Notes: generated from the sequence alone by a model not told the origin. 64,000 nucleotides of DNA from CAVRRZ01 sp963723745 (GCA_963723745.1 CAVRRZ010000004.1:1-64000), one strand, 5' to 3'; numbered from the stretch's first letter, positions 1 through 9,922 are shown. Made by a program: numbers and translations.

Positions 1-47
1 ACCCTGCGATTAACAGTCGCATGCTCTGCCAATTGAGCTACGGGGGA
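1..47 (-). tRNA. tRNA-Asn (GTT), 3' part cut by window edge
   Basis: Read on the minus strand from 47, the sequence starts with a 7-nt acceptor strand, T8-A9, a D-arm and an anticodon loop CTGTTAA with GTT at the anticodon position. This decodes asparagine codons AAC/AAU. The variable loop, T-arm and 3' acceptor strand lie beyond the left edge, so the gene is partial. Confidence 0.88.
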
Positions 48-183
48 TGGGCGGGTGCGACCCGCACGCCCGACGAGACTACCTCACCGGCCCGGCTCGC
101 CCCGGCAGGCCTCGGCGGCTGCCGGTGCGGCGTCAGCCACAGGTAGCGTCTCGACCGGTCCGCTCGTTCCCCAGGAGGTATCC

Positions 184-392
184 GTGGCCAAGCTCCCCTT
201 CCTGCCGGCTTCGGCGCCGGCTACGTGCTCGGTGCGCGCGCGGGTCGCGAGCGCTACGAGCAGATCCGCCGCGCCTGGGCCGAGGCCAAGGACGACCCGC
301 GGCTGCAGAGCGTCGCCGGCATGGCGCAGGCCCGCGCGGACGACGTGCTGTCGTCGGTCAAGTCGAAGATGGGCACCGACGCTCCGCGCTGA
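184..392 (+). CDS. small YtxH-like protein, frame broken after about 8 codons
   Basis: A strong ribosome binding site (AGGAGG at 173-178) precedes a GTG at 184 that begins VAKLPFL. The next part, FGAGYVLGARAGRERYEQIRR (roughly 210-275), is in another frame and runs to a TGA at 390-392. That glycine-rich segment followed by a charged helix resembles small YtxH-type or general stress-type proteins of actinobacteria. One missing base near 203-205 would join the two parts into about 69 residues. Because neighbouring genes also contain single-base errors, I read this as one intact gene with a sequencing deletion. The function is unknown. Confidence 0.55.
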
Positions 393-431
393 GGCCAGCT
401 CCGCGCTGAGGCCAGCTCCGCGCTGAGGTCA
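381..431. repeat. 17-bp tandem repeat, three copies
   Basis: A 17-base unit (GCTCCGCGCTGAGGCCA) is repeated head to tail at 381, 398 and 415; the last copy has one change. The first copy holds the stop codon of the small gene at 184-392, and the third overlaps the end of the gene at 429-992. It is a local duplication, with no evident function. Confidence 0.8.
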
Positions 432-992
432 TTCCACCTGTTCGGTGGCCAGCGCCTCGGCGAGCTTCTCCCGCGCGACCTCGCGGGACCGCGGGTCGTT
501 GCGATCGGCCTCGTCGTCGAACACGACGGTCCACTCCTTGACCGGCTGCCCCGGCACCCGGCGGGCCACGAGCAGCACCCCGCCCCGGTCGGGCAGCGGG
601 AAACGTCGGCTGGCGACCACGGTCGAGTCGACCCGCCGCCGGACGACGGCCGGCAGGTCGCCCGCCTCGGCGAGCGTGTACCGCTGCTGCGGCAGCCGCG
701 CCTGCACCCCCGGCTCGACCTCGGTCAGGGGCGTCACCGTGAAGGTGCCGCCGCCGTCGGCCGTCCCCGCCCAGCGCGCCGTCCCCACCTGATGCCAGGG
801 CAGGACGCTGCCGTCCCCGCCCCCGTCGGCATCGACGACCCGGAGCCCGCGCGAGGTGGCGGCCAGCCACCCCGCACCGCCCACCAGCGGCCCCCACGCG
901 AGCACGTCTTCGTCCGGGTCCGGTGCGACTGCTGCGCGCACGGGCTCGGGCGGACGGGCGAACCGGCGCTTGATCTGATCGAGGACGCTCAT
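429..992 (-). CDS. conserved hypothetical protein downstream of dnaG
   Basis: A 187-residue protein beginning MSVLDQIKRRFARPPEP. It has an acidic/Trp segment (DEDVLAWGPLVGGAGWLAATSR), a predicted beta-rich middle and a charged C-terminal helix (KEWTVVFDDEADRNDPRSREV). I see no transmembrane helix and recognise no enzyme motif. Its ATG overlaps the dnaG stop codon (ATGA), so it is very probably translated with dnaG. A similarly placed protein follows dnaG in many actinobacteria, but I do not know its function. Confidence 0.75.
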   Translation of the reverse strand: MSVLDQIKRRFARPPEPVRAAVAPDPDEDVLAWGPLVGGAGWLAATSRGLRVVDADGGGDGSVLPWHQVGTARWAGTADGGGTFTVTPLTEVEPGVQARLPQQRYTLAEAGDLPAVVRRRVDSTVVASRRFPLPDRGGVLLVARRVPGQPVKEWTVVFDDEADRNDPRSREVAREKLAEALATEQVE

Positions 993-3319
993 GGTGTCAA
1001 CCCGCCCATCGCCCGCTCGCGCAGCGATCGGGCCTCCTGCTCCAGGGCCACCAGCTGCCCGAAGACCTTCGTGTACTCGTCGGGCGACTCGACGGGGTTC
1101 ATGCGCTGCAGCTTGCCCTTGAGCGCGGCCACCCGGCGCACGGTGGCCATCTCCTGCAGCCGGGCCATCACCGCGTTGACGTAGCCGGCATCGGCCTCCC
1201 CCACCGAGCGCAGCGGCTCCACCGCCAGCGCCGTGAGCTGGGCTCGCGCCGAGTCACGCTCGCAGTGGGCCGCGACCTCGTCCAGCCACGCCGGACCGGT
1301 GACCGTGGCGCCGGCCGCTCCCCCGGCCTGGGCGACGGCCTCGGCCACGGCGGCGTACTCGGGGTCGGTGTAGGCAGCCGGGGGGACCGCGTCGAACGAG
1401 GGACCGGCGACCTCCGGCATCTGCAGCGCGGCCTTCACCGCCTCCCGCTCCACGGCCACCGCCACGTCGTCCGGCGAGCGCTTCGGCGGGCGCGGACGGC
1501 GCGACTGCCCCGGGCCGTTCCCGTCGCCGGTGAGCCGGCGCACCCGCTCGACCACCTCGCCCTCGTCGGTGTTCCCGATGAGACCGGCCAGTCGCCGCGC
1601 GTACGCCGGACGCAACGCGTGGTCCTTGATCTGCGCGACCAGGGGCGCGGTCTTCTCCAGTGCGGCCACCCGGCCCTCGACGGTGTCCAGGTCGTACTCG
1701 GTCAGCGTCGTCTTGAGCACGAACTCGATCAGCGGGCTGCGCCGCGCGATCAGGTCGCGGACCGCAGCATCGCCGTGCTCCTGCCGCAGCTCGCAGGGGT
1801 CGCGTCCGTCGGGCTCGACCGCCACGAAGGTCTGGCCGACGAAGCGCTGGTCCTCCTTGAACGTCTTCATCGCCGCCGCCTGGCCCGCCGCGTCACCGTC
1901 GAAGGTGTAGACCACCTCGCCGCGGAACTCGTCCTGGTCCATGAGCAGCCTGCGCAGCACGCCGATGTGCTCGGCCCCGAAGGCGGTGCCGCACGAGGCG
2001 ACGGCGGTGGTCACCCCGGCCAGGTGGCAGGCCATCACGTCGGTGTACCCCTCGACGACGACGGCCTGGTGCCGGCGGGCGATGTCGCGCTTGGCCCGTT
2101 CGATGCCGTAGAGCACGCTGCTCTTCTTGTACAGCGGGGTCTCGGGGGTGTTGAGGTACTTGGGCCCGGGGTCGTCGTCCATGAGCTTGCGTGCCCCGAA
2201 GCCGATCACGTCGCCGGTGATGTCGCGGATCGGCCAGACCAGCCGGCGGTGGAAGCGGTCGATGAGGCTTCCGCGGGAGGACTCCTTGGCCAGCCCACCG
2301 GTGACCAACTCCGCCTGGCTGAACCCCTTGCCCCGAAGGTGCCGGGTCAGGGCGTCCCACCCCCCGGGCGCGAAGCCGCAGCCGAAGTCGACCGCGACCT
2401 GCCGGTCGAACCCACGCTCGGCCAGGAACTGGCGGGCGGGTGCGGCGTCCGGCGTGCCGAGCTGCTCGGCGTAGAAGGCGGCCGCCGCGGTGTTGGCCGC
2501 GACCAGCCGGGCGCGCTGGCCGACGGACGCCCGGTCCGGCGCACCGGTGGGGCGTCCGCCGTCGTCCTCGTAGTGCAGTTCGACGTTGGCCCGTCCCGCG
2601 AGCAGTTCGACCGCCTCGGAGAAGGACAGGTGGTCGATCTGCTGGATGAAGGAGATGACGTCGCCACCCTCGCCGCAACCGAAGCAATTTCCGGTCAGGA
2701 TGTTGTCCTCGAGCGTGAAGGCGTGGGTTCCAGGCACCTCGGCGCAGTAGACCTCCTCGATTCGGTCGCTCCACTCGACCGCCTGCACGACCCAGTTCGC
2801 CCGCTCGTACTTCTTGTGGAGAACGCGGCTTCGCGGAAAGCATGTAGCCAGCCGCGCGCCGGGCTTCAAGTCCTTCGTGAGGACTTCCCGCCGTTCTGTG
2901 CGGGTCCTCCCCGACGACACGAACCAACGGTGCTCGTCCGTTGCGTGCAAGACCTTGATTCGGCCGTTACGGGTCAGGGTCAGCTTCATCAATCGCTGGA
3001 CGCCGTAGGGCCGGAACGGAGCTTCCACCCATGCGCTGTTCCGGTCGAGCACGCGAACAGAGCGGCCGGCGAGTTCACGGATGGGGACGACGCCGTCTTC
3101 GGTGAGAACGCCGGTCTCACCCGCCAGGCAGTGGTAGAGCCCCCGGCTCGGCGTGACCTGGAAGGAGGGGGACTTCTCGTCGTGGAAGGGACAGAGGCCC
3201 TTGAAGCTCCCCCCACCGGCGCGCTTGAGCTGCAGGTGCTCGCCCACGATCTCGTCGATCCGGCTGCGCTCGCGCACCAGCGCGATGTCGGCCGCCCGGA
3301 TGCGTCCACGGCCGGCCAT
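989..3319 (-). CDS. dnaG: DNA primase DnaG, interrupted by an intein
   Basis: Primase that lays RNA primers on the lagging strand with the DnaB helicase. The 776-residue product has an N-terminal CHC2 zinc finger (Cys43, His46, then Cys-x2-Cys), a TOPRIM-containing polymerase core (VVEGYTDVMACHLAG, then YTFDGDAAG near the middle) and a C-terminal helicase-interaction domain. Residues 64-211 are an intein, so the spliced enzyme is 628 residues, normal for the family. The intein sits exactly at the third zinc ligand, so the zinc finger cannot form until splicing. The ATG start at 3319 has GGAGG about 10 nt upstream. It overlaps the downstream hypothetical gene by 4 nt. Confidence 0.96.
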   Translation of the reverse strand: MAGRGRIRAADIALVRERSRIDEIVGEHLQLKRAGGGSFKGLCPFHDEKSPSFQVTPSRGLYHCLAGETGVLTEDGVVPIRELAGRSVRVLDRNSAWVEAPFRPYGVQRLMKLTLTRNGRIKVLHATDEHRWFVSSGRTRTERREVLTKDLKPGARLATCFPRSRVLHKKYERANWVVQAVEWSDRIEEVYCAEVPGTHAFTLEDNILTGNCFGCGEGGDVISFIQQIDHLSFSEAVELLAGRANVELHYEDDGGRPTGAPDRASVGQRARLVAANTAAAAFYAEQLGTPDAAPARQFLAERGFDRQVAVDFGCGFAPGGWDALTRHLRGKGFSQAELVTGGLAKESSRGSLIDRFHRRLVWPIRDITGDVIGFGARKLMDDDPGPKYLNTPETPLYKKSSVLYGIERAKRDIARRHQAVVVEGYTDVMACHLAGVTTAVASCGTAFGAEHIGVLRRLLMDQDEFRGEVVYTFDGDAAGQAAAMKTFKEDQRFVGQTFVAVEPDGRDPCELRQEHGDAAVRDLIARRSPLIEFVLKTTLTEYDLDTVEGRVAALEKTAPLVAQIKDHALRPAYARRLAGLIGNTDEGEVVERVRRLTGDGNGPGQSRRPRPPKRSPDDVAVAVEREAVKAALQMPEVAGPSFDAVPPAAYTDPEYAAVAEAVAQAGGAAGATVTGPAWLDEVAAHCERDSARAQLTALAVEPLRSVGEADAGYVNAVMARLQEMATVRRVAALKGKLQRMNPVESPDEYTKVFGQLVALEQEARSLRERAMGGLTP
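2687..3130 (-). other. mini-intein in DnaG (148 aa)
   Basis: The insertion runs from CLAGETGVLT (Cys1, block A) to DNILTGN (block G, terminal Asn), and is followed by Cys+1 of the extein (CFGCGEGG). Block B is HATDEH. Block F is EVYCAEVPGTHAF. There is no LAGLIDADG domain, so this is a mini-intein that cannot home by itself. The residue before the terminal Asn is Gly, not the usual His, a variant known in some active inteins. Removing it restores the primase motif YHCFGCGEGGDVISF. Confidence 0.93.
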
Positions 3320-3471
3320 CAGCTGCCGCCTCCCGCGACCGCGCCGCCGGCGACGATGGCGGTCGGTGCCGCCCGGTTGCGCCGGTTCACGGTGTCGCCG
3401 TCCCGGAGCACCGGCGCCACCCCGGGACGCCGGTGGAGCCGGCCTTGCCGAGCTCGATCACGTCCACCTCC

Positions 3472-4101
3472 TCAGCCGATCCCCGGCGCGCCGGCGACGC
3501 TCTCGCCGGTCGCGCGGTAGAGCAGGTACGCCGCGGTCTCACGGAGGATGTACCGCGCCTGCGTGGTGCGGCTGTACACCGACGGCCCCTGGCGCGTGGG
3601 CGAGCTGGTCGACTCGATGCCGGCGTCCTCGGCCATCCGCTCGGTGCGCATCGCGTGCCAGGGATCGGTGACCAGCACCGCGCTGCCCCAGCCCTGCTCG
3701 TCGAAGGCCCGCGAGACCGACCGCATGCTCTCCAGGGTGTCGACGCCCTCGGGCACCGCCAGCAGCGACTCGGCCGACACTCCGGCGGCCGCGAGGTAGT
3801 CACGACCGGCCTCGGCCTCGGTGAACCGGTCGCCGGCCGCCTTGCCGCCGACCGTGACGATCACGGGCGCGACGCCGTCGGAGTACAGCCGGAGGGCGTG
3901 CTCGAGCCGGGCCTCGAAGATCGACGACGGCACGCCGTCGTACTGGGCGGAGCCGAGCACCACGATCGCGTCGGACGTCGGGCGGGCGTCCTGCCGGGCC
4001 GTCCACCAGATGGCACCGGCCGTCGAGACGACCAGGAGGAAGGCCGCGAGGACGAGCGCGGCCACCAACCTGCCGACCAGTCTCCCGCCGCGCACCCCCA
4101 T
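3472..4101 (-). CDS. DUF218/YdcF-SanA-like membrane-anchored protein
   Basis: A 209-residue protein with one N-terminal transmembrane helix (about residues 9-33, LVGRLVAALVLAAFLLVVST). It is followed by the DUF218 fold: DAIVVLGSAQYDGVPSSIFEARLEHAL, VIVTVGGKAAGD, and a late VLVTDPWHAMRTERMAE segment. E. coli SanA and ElyC, of this family, act in cell-envelope integrity and cell-wall precursor metabolism; the exact role here is unknown. It is downstream of nothing obvious and is transcribed toward dnaG, 153 bp away. The ATG at 4101 was chosen because it directly precedes the signal anchor. Confidence 0.8.
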   Translation of the reverse strand: MGVRGGRLVGRLVAALVLAAFLLVVSTAGAIWWTARQDARPTSDAIVVLGSAQYDGVPSSIFEARLEHALRLYSDGVAPVIVTVGGKAAGDRFTEAEAGRDYLAAAGVSAESLLAVPEGVDTLESMRSVSRAFDEQGWGSAVLVTDPWHAMRTERMAEDAGIESTSSPTRQGPSVYSRTTQARYILRETAAYLLYRATGESVAGAPGIG

Positions 4102-4176
4102 GGGTCATGGTTACCACGTGGGGCCGACCGTCCGGGGACGGATGTGGACAGTGGGGCGCGAACCCCGGCCGTCAAC

Positions 4177-4204
4177 TTGATCCATTCCAAACAATGCGTA
4201 GGAT
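4177..4204 (+). promoter_or_regulatory. furA-katG promoter with likely FurA operator
   Basis: TTGATC (4177-4182) and TAGGAT (4199-4204) are separated by 16 bp. The spacer CATTCCAAACAATGCG resembles the AT-rich FurA autoregulatory box that lies between -35 and -10 of furA-katG operons in mycobacteria and streptomycetes. The -10 element is only 6 nt from the furA GTG, so the transcript would be nearly leaderless. Confidence 0.5.
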
Positions 4205-4210
4205 GAGCGC

Positions 4211-4696
4211 GTGCCGACGCCGACGGAGTTCACCGCCATGGTGCGCGAGGCCGGCCTCCGCGTGACCCGTCCGCGGCTCGCGGTGCTGGCCGCGGTGCAC
4301 GAGCACCCGCACGCCGACACCGAGTCGATCATCGCCGCCGCACGCCGCGAGCTACCGGCCGTGTCCCACCAGGCCGTGTACGGCGTGCTCGGGGCACTGA
4401 CCATCGCAGGCCTGGTCCGGCGCATCCAGCCGATGGGCTCCGTGGCCCGCTACGAGGCCCGGGTCGGCGACAACCACCACCATCTCGTGTGCCGGTCGTG
4501 CGGAGCGATCGTCGACGTCGACTGTGCGGTCGGCCTCGCACCGTGCCTGACCGCGAGCGACGGCGCCGGCTACGACATCGACGAGGCGGAGGTCATCTAC
4601 TGGGGCCGCTGCCCGACCTGCTCGCCAGACCTGACCAGCCCCCGAACCCCCGACCGATCCCCGGACCGATCCGAAGCACAGGAAGGCACATCGTGA
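4211..4696 (+). CDS. furA: FurA, redox-sensing Fur-family repressor of katG
   Basis: A 161-residue Fur-family regulator: winged helix at residues 5-80 (RVTRPRLAVLAAV, SHQAVYGVLGAL), then the dimer/metal domain with the Fur signature DNHHHLVCRSCGAIVDVDC and a second CPTC pair near residue 138. FurA proteins repress themselves and the adjacent catalase-peroxidase gene and release DNA on oxidation. The GTG start at 4211 lies just after the promoter. Its stop overlaps the katG GTG (GTGA), so the two genes are translationally coupled. Confidence 0.92.
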   Translation: MPTPTEFTAMVREAGLRVTRPRLAVLAAVHEHPHADTESIIAAARRELPAVSHQAVYGVLGALTIAGLVRRIQPMGSVARYEARVGDNHHHLVCRSCGAIVDVDCAVGLAPCLTASDGAGYDIDEAEVIYWGRCPTCSPDLTSPRTPDRSPDRSEAQEGTS

Positions 4697-6912
4697 AGGA
4701 CGAGCACAACAAGGTCGAGACCCACAGCACCAGCGAGAGCGAGAACCCGGCGATCCCGTCGCCGGAGGCGCACACCGACCACCGTCCCCGCACCAACCGG
4801 GACTGGTGGCCCAACCAGGTGGACCTGTCGGTGCTGAACAAGCCGTCGAAGGACTCCGACCCCCTCGGTGAGGACTTCGACTACAAGGCGGCCTTCGCCG
4901 AGCTCGACGTGGAGGCGGTCAAGCGGGACGTCGTCGAGGTCATGCGCACGTCGCAGGACTGGTGGCCGGCCGACTGGGGTCACTACGGCCCGCTGTTCAT
5001 CCGCATGTCGTGGCACGCGGCCGGTACCTACCGCATCGCTGACGGCCGTGGCGGCGGCGGCGAGGGCGCGCAGCGGTTCGCTCCGCTCAACAGCTGGCCG
5101 GACAACGCCAACCTCGACAAGGCGCGGCGCCTGCTGCTGCCGGTGAAGCAGAAGTACGGCCGCAAGCTCTCCTGGGCCGACCTGCTCGTCCTCGCCGGCA
5201 ACGTGGCCCATGACGACATGGGCCTGCCGACCTTCGGCTTCGCCTTCGGCCGCGAGGACGTCTGGCAGCCCGAGGAGGTCTTCTGGGGTCCCGAGGACAC
5301 CTGGCTCGGCGACGAGCGCTACGCCGGTGAGGACCCGCTCGACCTCGACGAAGGTTCGCTCGCGAACGTGACCATGGGGCTGATCTACGTCAACCCCGAG
5401 GGTCCGAAGGGCAACCCCGACCCGCTCGCGTCCGCCCACGACATCAAGGTGACCTTCCGCCGGATGGGCATGACCGACGAGGAGACCGTCGCCCTGATCG
5501 GTGGCGGCCACACCTTCGGCAAGACCCACGGCGCCGGCAACCCCGACCTCGTCGGACCGGAGCCCGAGGGCTGCCCGGTGCACGGCAACGGCCTCGGCTG
5601 GATCAGCCAGCACGGCACCGGCAAGGGCGCCGACACCATCACCAGCGGTCTCGAGGGCGCCTGGACCCCGACGCCGACCACGTGGGACAACTCCTACTGG
5701 GAGACGCTGTTCGGCTACGACTGGGAGCTCGTCCAGAGCCCGGCCGGCGCCAAGCAGTGGCAGCCGAAGAACCCGGAGGCGCAGGAGCTCGTCCCCGACG
5801 CGCACATCGAGGGCAAGAAGAACCCGCCGATGATGTCCACGGCCGACATGGCGCTCGCGGTCGACCCGGAGCTGCGCGCCTACGCCGAGCGGTTCCGCGA
5901 CGACCCGGAGTACTTCGCCGACCAGTACGCCCGCGCCTGGTTCAAGCTGCTGCACCGCGACATGGGCCCGAAGACGCGCTACCTCGGTCCCGACGTCCCG
6001 GCCGAGGACCTCATCTGGCAGGACCCGGTCCCCGCGGTCGACCACGAGCTCGTCGGTGACGCCGAGGTCGCCGACCTCAAGCAGCGGCTGCTCTCCTCCG
6101 GCCTCACCGTGTCGCAGCTGGTGCACACGGCGTGGTCGGCCGCCGCGTCCTACCGCGGCACCGACAAGCGCGGTGGCGCCAACGGCGCCCGGCTGCGGCT
6201 GCAGCCGCAGATCGACTGGGCGGTCAACGAGGGCGTCGGCGACGTGCTGCCGGTCCTCGAGCGGGTGAAGGGCGAGTTCGAGCAGCAGACCGGCAAGAAG
6301 GTCTCGCTGGCCGACCTCATCGTGCTCGGCGGCACCGCCGCCGTGGAGAAGGCCGCGGCCGACGCCGGCGTGCAGGTCAGCGTCCCCTTCCACCCGGGGC
6401 GGACCGACGCCTCGCAGGAGCAGACCGACGTCGACAACTTCCGCTGGCTCGAGCCGCGGGCCGACGGCTTCCGCAACTGGATCTCCCCGGGCACCAAGAT
6501 CGCTCCGGAGACGCTGCTGGTCGACAAGGCCTACCTGCTGGAGCTCACCGCGAAGGAGATGACGCTCCTGGTCGGCGGCCTGCGGGTCCTCGGTGCCAAC
6601 ACCGGCGGCGTGCAGCACGGCGTGTTCACCGACCGGCCCGGCGTGCTGTCGCAGGACTTCTTCCGCAACCTGCTCGACCTGGGCATCGCGTGGCGCACCT
6701 CGGTCGACACCGAGGGCGTCTACGAGGGGCTGGACGCCGACGGCAACGTCGTCCGCACGGCCACCGCGGCCGACCTGGTGTTCAACTCGAACTCCATCCT
6801 GCGCGGGATCGTCGAGGTCTACTCGGCCGACGACGCGAAGGAGAAGTTCGTGCGTGACTTCGCCGCCGCGTGGGTGAAGGTCATGGAGCTCGACCGGTTC
6901 GACCTGCGCTGA
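4693..6912 (+). CDS. katG: catalase-peroxidase KatG
   Basis: A 739-residue bifunctional haem catalase-peroxidase that destroys H2O2 and can oxidise many donors. The distal site RMSWHAAGTYR carries Arg, Trp and His. The Tyr and Met that complete the Met-Tyr-Trp cofactor are in MGLIYVNPEGPKGNPDP and TFRRMGMTDEE, and the proximal His is in GGGHTFGKTHGAG. Both tandem peroxidase domains are present, the C-terminal one being non-haem. The GTG at 4693 overlaps the furA stop. The large reverse-strand frame over this gene (4597-6915) is only its shadow. Confidence 0.97.
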   Translation: MKDEHNKVETHSTSESENPAIPSPEAHTDHRPRTNRDWWPNQVDLSVLNKPSKDSDPLGEDFDYKAAFAELDVEAVKRDVVEVMRTSQDWWPADWGHYGPLFIRMSWHAAGTYRIADGRGGGGEGAQRFAPLNSWPDNANLDKARRLLLPVKQKYGRKLSWADLLVLAGNVAHDDMGLPTFGFAFGREDVWQPEEVFWGPEDTWLGDERYAGEDPLDLDEGSLANVTMGLIYVNPEGPKGNPDPLASAHDIKVTFRRMGMTDEETVALIGGGHTFGKTHGAGNPDLVGPEPEGCPVHGNGLGWISQHGTGKGADTITSGLEGAWTPTPTTWDNSYWETLFGYDWELVQSPAGAKQWQPKNPEAQELVPDAHIEGKKNPPMMSTADMALAVDPELRAYAERFRDDPEYFADQYARAWFKLLHRDMGPKTRYLGPDVPAEDLIWQDPVPAVDHELVGDAEVADLKQRLLSSGLTVSQLVHTAWSAAASYRGTDKRGGANGARLRLQPQIDWAVNEGVGDVLPVLERVKGEFEQQTGKKVSLADLIVLGGTAAVEKAAADAGVQVSVPFHPGRTDASQEQTDVDNFRWLEPRADGFRNWISPGTKIAPETLLVDKAYLLELTAKEMTLLVGGLRVLGANTGGVQHGVFTDRPGVLSQDFFRNLLDLGIAWRTSVDTEGVYEGLDADGNVVRTATAADLVFNSNSILRGIVEVYSADDAKEKFVRDFAAAWVKVMELDRFDLR

Positions 6913-6920
6913 CAACCTTC

Positions 6921-7002
6921 CCGGAGTTGATCATCGTCCGCGTGCACGTGGACACGCCGCTGGCTGCGTGTCTCCGCGCACAGCGACGATGATCAACTCC
7001 GG
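6921..7002. terminator. 18-bp perfect inverted repeat between convergent katG and ppdK
   Basis: CCGGAGTTGATCATCGTC at 6921-6938 is the exact reverse complement of 6985-7002, with a 46-nt interior that can pair further (GCGTG / CACGC-like segments). It lies 9 bp after the katG stop and 10 bp before the ppdK stop. It is therefore well placed as a bidirectional terminator, although it has no U-tract and an unusually long loop. Confidence 0.6.
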
Positions 7003-7011
7003 GGGGAGTGC

Positions 7012-9721
7012 TCAGCTGCCCTCGCGCTGGGCACCCAACGCGGCGCGACCGGCCTCCAGCCGGGCCACCGGCACCCGGAACGGCGAGCACGACACGTAGT
7101 CCAGGCCGACCTCGTGGAAGAAGTGCACCGAGTCCGGGTCGCCACCGTGCTCGCCGCAGACGCCGAGCTTGAGGTCCGGCCGCGCGGCCCGCCCCTTCTC
7201 GACCGCGATCCGCACCAGCTCCCCCACGCCCGGGCGGTCGATGGACTCGAACGGCGAGACGCCGAAGATGCCCTTGTCCAGGTAGGCGGAGAAGAACGCC
7301 GACTCGACGTCGTCCCGGGAGAAACCCCACGTCATCTGGGTCAGGTCGTTCGTGCCGAACGAGAAGAAGTCGGCGGCCGTCGCGATCTCGTCGGCCGTCA
7401 GCACCGCGCGCGGCACCTCGATCATCGTCCCGATGAGGGCCGTGACGTCGATGCCCTCGGCCGCGCAGACCTCGGCCAGCACCTTCTCCGCCTCGTCGCG
7501 GATCGCCTCGAGCTCCTGCACTGCGCCGACCAGCGGGATCATGATCTCCGCGTGCGGATCGCCGCCGGCCCTGCGCCGCTCGCAGGCGGCCTCGGCGATG
7601 GCGCGGACCTGCATCCGGAACAGCCCCGGCACCACCAGGCCGAGGCGCACGCCGCGCAGACCGAGCATCGGGTTCTGCTCGTGCATCGCCTGGACGGCGT
7701 GCAAGCAGGCGCAGGGTTCCCTCGTCGTGCTCGCCCCGCTCCTCGGCCACCGCCACCCGGATCGACAGCTCGGTGAGGTCGGGCAGGAACTCGTGCAGCG
7801 GCGGGTCCAGCAGCCGGATGGTCACCGGCAGGCCGTCCATGGCCTCGAAGATCTCGATGAAGTCCTGCTTCTGCAGGGGTGCGAGCGCGTCGAGCGCCGC
7901 GTCCTTCTGCGCCTCGTCCTCGGCCAGGATCAACGTCTCCACCAGCTGCCGGCGATCGCCGAGGAACATGTGCTCGGTCCGGCACAGACCGATGCCCTGC
8001 GCGCCGAAGCGGCGCGCCCGCGCCGAGTCGCCCCCGGTGTCGGCGTTGGTGCGCACGCCGAGTCGACGCACCTCGTCGGCGTGGGCGAGCAGCCGGTGCA
8101 CGCTGCGGACCAGATCGTCGGCGTCGTCGGACTCCGGGTCGATCTCACCCTCGAAGTAGCGGACGACGTCGGAGTCCTCCACCGGCACCTCGCCGAGCCA
8201 CACCCGGCCGGTCGAACCGTCGATGGAGATGACGTCGCCCTCGTCGACGACGTCCCCGCTGCGCGCGGTGAACCGCTTCCGCCGGGTGTCGACGTCGAGC
8301 TCCTCGGCACCGCACACGCAGGTCTTGCCCATGCCCCGCGCGACGACCGCGGCGTGCGAGGTCTTGCCGCCCCGGCTGGTCAGCACCCCCCGGGCGGCGA
8401 TCATCCCGGAGAGGTCGTCGGGGTTGGTCTCCCGGCGCACCAGGATGACCTTCTCGCCGCGCTCGGCCCATTCGACGGCGGTCTTCGAGTCGAACACCGC
8501 CTTGCCGACCGCCGCACCCGGTGAGGCGTTCATGCCCTTGGTCAGCTGCTTGGCGTCCCCGCCTTCGACGAACCGGGGGAACATCAGCTGGGCGAGCTGG
8601 TCGCCGTCGACCCGGCGGAGCGCCTCGTCCATGTCGATGAGGCCCTCGTCGACGAGCTGGGTCGCGATGACGAACGCGGCGGCCGCGGTGCGCTTGCCGA
8701 CGCGGGTCTGCAGCATCCAGAGCTTGTTGCGCTCGACGGTGAACTCGATGTCGCACAGGTCGCGGTAGTGCGACTCCAGCCGCGCCATGATGTCCATCAG
8801 CTCGTCGTAGGCGCCCTTGTCGATCTGCTCCAGCTCGGCGAGCGGCACGGTGTTGCGGATGCCGGCGACGACGTCCTCGCCCTGGGCGTTCTGCAGGTAG
8901 TCGCCGTAGACGCCCTGGGCGCCGCTGCCGGGGTCGCGGGTGAAGGCCACGCCGGTGCCGGAGTCCATGCCGAGGTTGCCGAAGACCATGGCGACCACGT
9001 TGACGGCGGTGCCTGCGTCGGCCGGGATGCGTTCGCGGCGGCGGTAGAGGACGGCCCGATCGGAGTTCCAGGAGTCGAACACCGCATGGATCGTCAGGTC
9101 GATCTGCTCGCGCGGGTCGGCCGGGAAGTCGGAGCCGGTCTCCTCGCGGACGACCATCTTGAACCGCTCGACGATGCCCCGGAGGTGGTCGACGTCCAGG
9201 TCGAGGTCGGACTCGGTGCCCTGCTCCCGCTTGACCTCGTCGAAGACGTCGTCGAAGCGCTCGCCGTCGATGCCGAGCACCGTCTTGCCGAACATCTGGA
9301 TCAGCCGGCGGTAGGAGTCCCAGGCGAAGCGATCGCTGCCGGCCTGCTGGGCCAGCCCCCGCACCGACTCGTCGTTGAGCCCGACGTTGAGAACGGTCTC
9401 CATCATCCCCGGCATCGACGCCGCGGCCCCGGACCGCACGGACACCAACAGCGGGTCGACCGGGTCGCCGAGCGTCTTGCCCATCGCCTTCTCCAGCGAG
9501 GCGAGATGCTCGGACACCTGCGCGGTGAGCTCGTCGGGCGTGCGGCCGTGCTCGAGGTAGAAGCGGCACGCGTCGGTGGTGATGGTGAAGCCCGGCGGGA
9601 CCGGCAACCCCAGGTTCGTCATCTCGGCGAGGTTGGCGCCCTTGCCGCCGAGCAGGGCCTTCTGCTCCTTGCTGCCCTCGCTGAAGTCGTAGACCCACTT
9701 GGTGGGCGTTCCGCTGGTCAC
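7012..9721 (-). CDS. ppdK: pyruvate phosphate dikinase, frame broken by one base
   Basis: Interconverts pyruvate + ATP + Pi and phosphoenolpyruvate + AMP + PPi. The order of domains is N-terminal ATP-grasp (KWVYDFSEG, LGGKGANLAEM), the phospho-histidine swivel domain (GGKTSHAAVVARGMGKTCV) and the C-terminal PEP/pyruvate barrel (GTNDLTQMTWGFSRDD, CGEHGGDP). The frame changes near 7704: GTLRLL continues as HAVQAMHEQNPMLG only if one extra T is removed. Corrected length is about 902 residues, normal for bacterial PPDK. The GTG at 9721 opens the conserved start TSGTPTKWVYDF. Confidence 0.93.
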
Positions 9722-9922
9722 CCTCGCACCTCCGCGCTCGACAACCGGCCCCGTGCGCAGATCGTGCCGCACCGAGGCCCGGGCAGCGCTGCTCTCGCGC
9801 ACGACCAGGGCGCAGGTCTCGGCCACGCCGCCGGACTACCGAGGTGGATCTTGACGCAGCGTGACCGAACGCGCGATTCGACGCCCCGGGCGGTGACCCC
9901 GCGACGCCCGCGCGGGGGCCGC

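Noticed and set aside
4597..6915. 772-residue frame antisense to katG
   Set aside because: katG is certain on the other strand. Long antisense frames are normal in very GC-rich genes with biased codon use.
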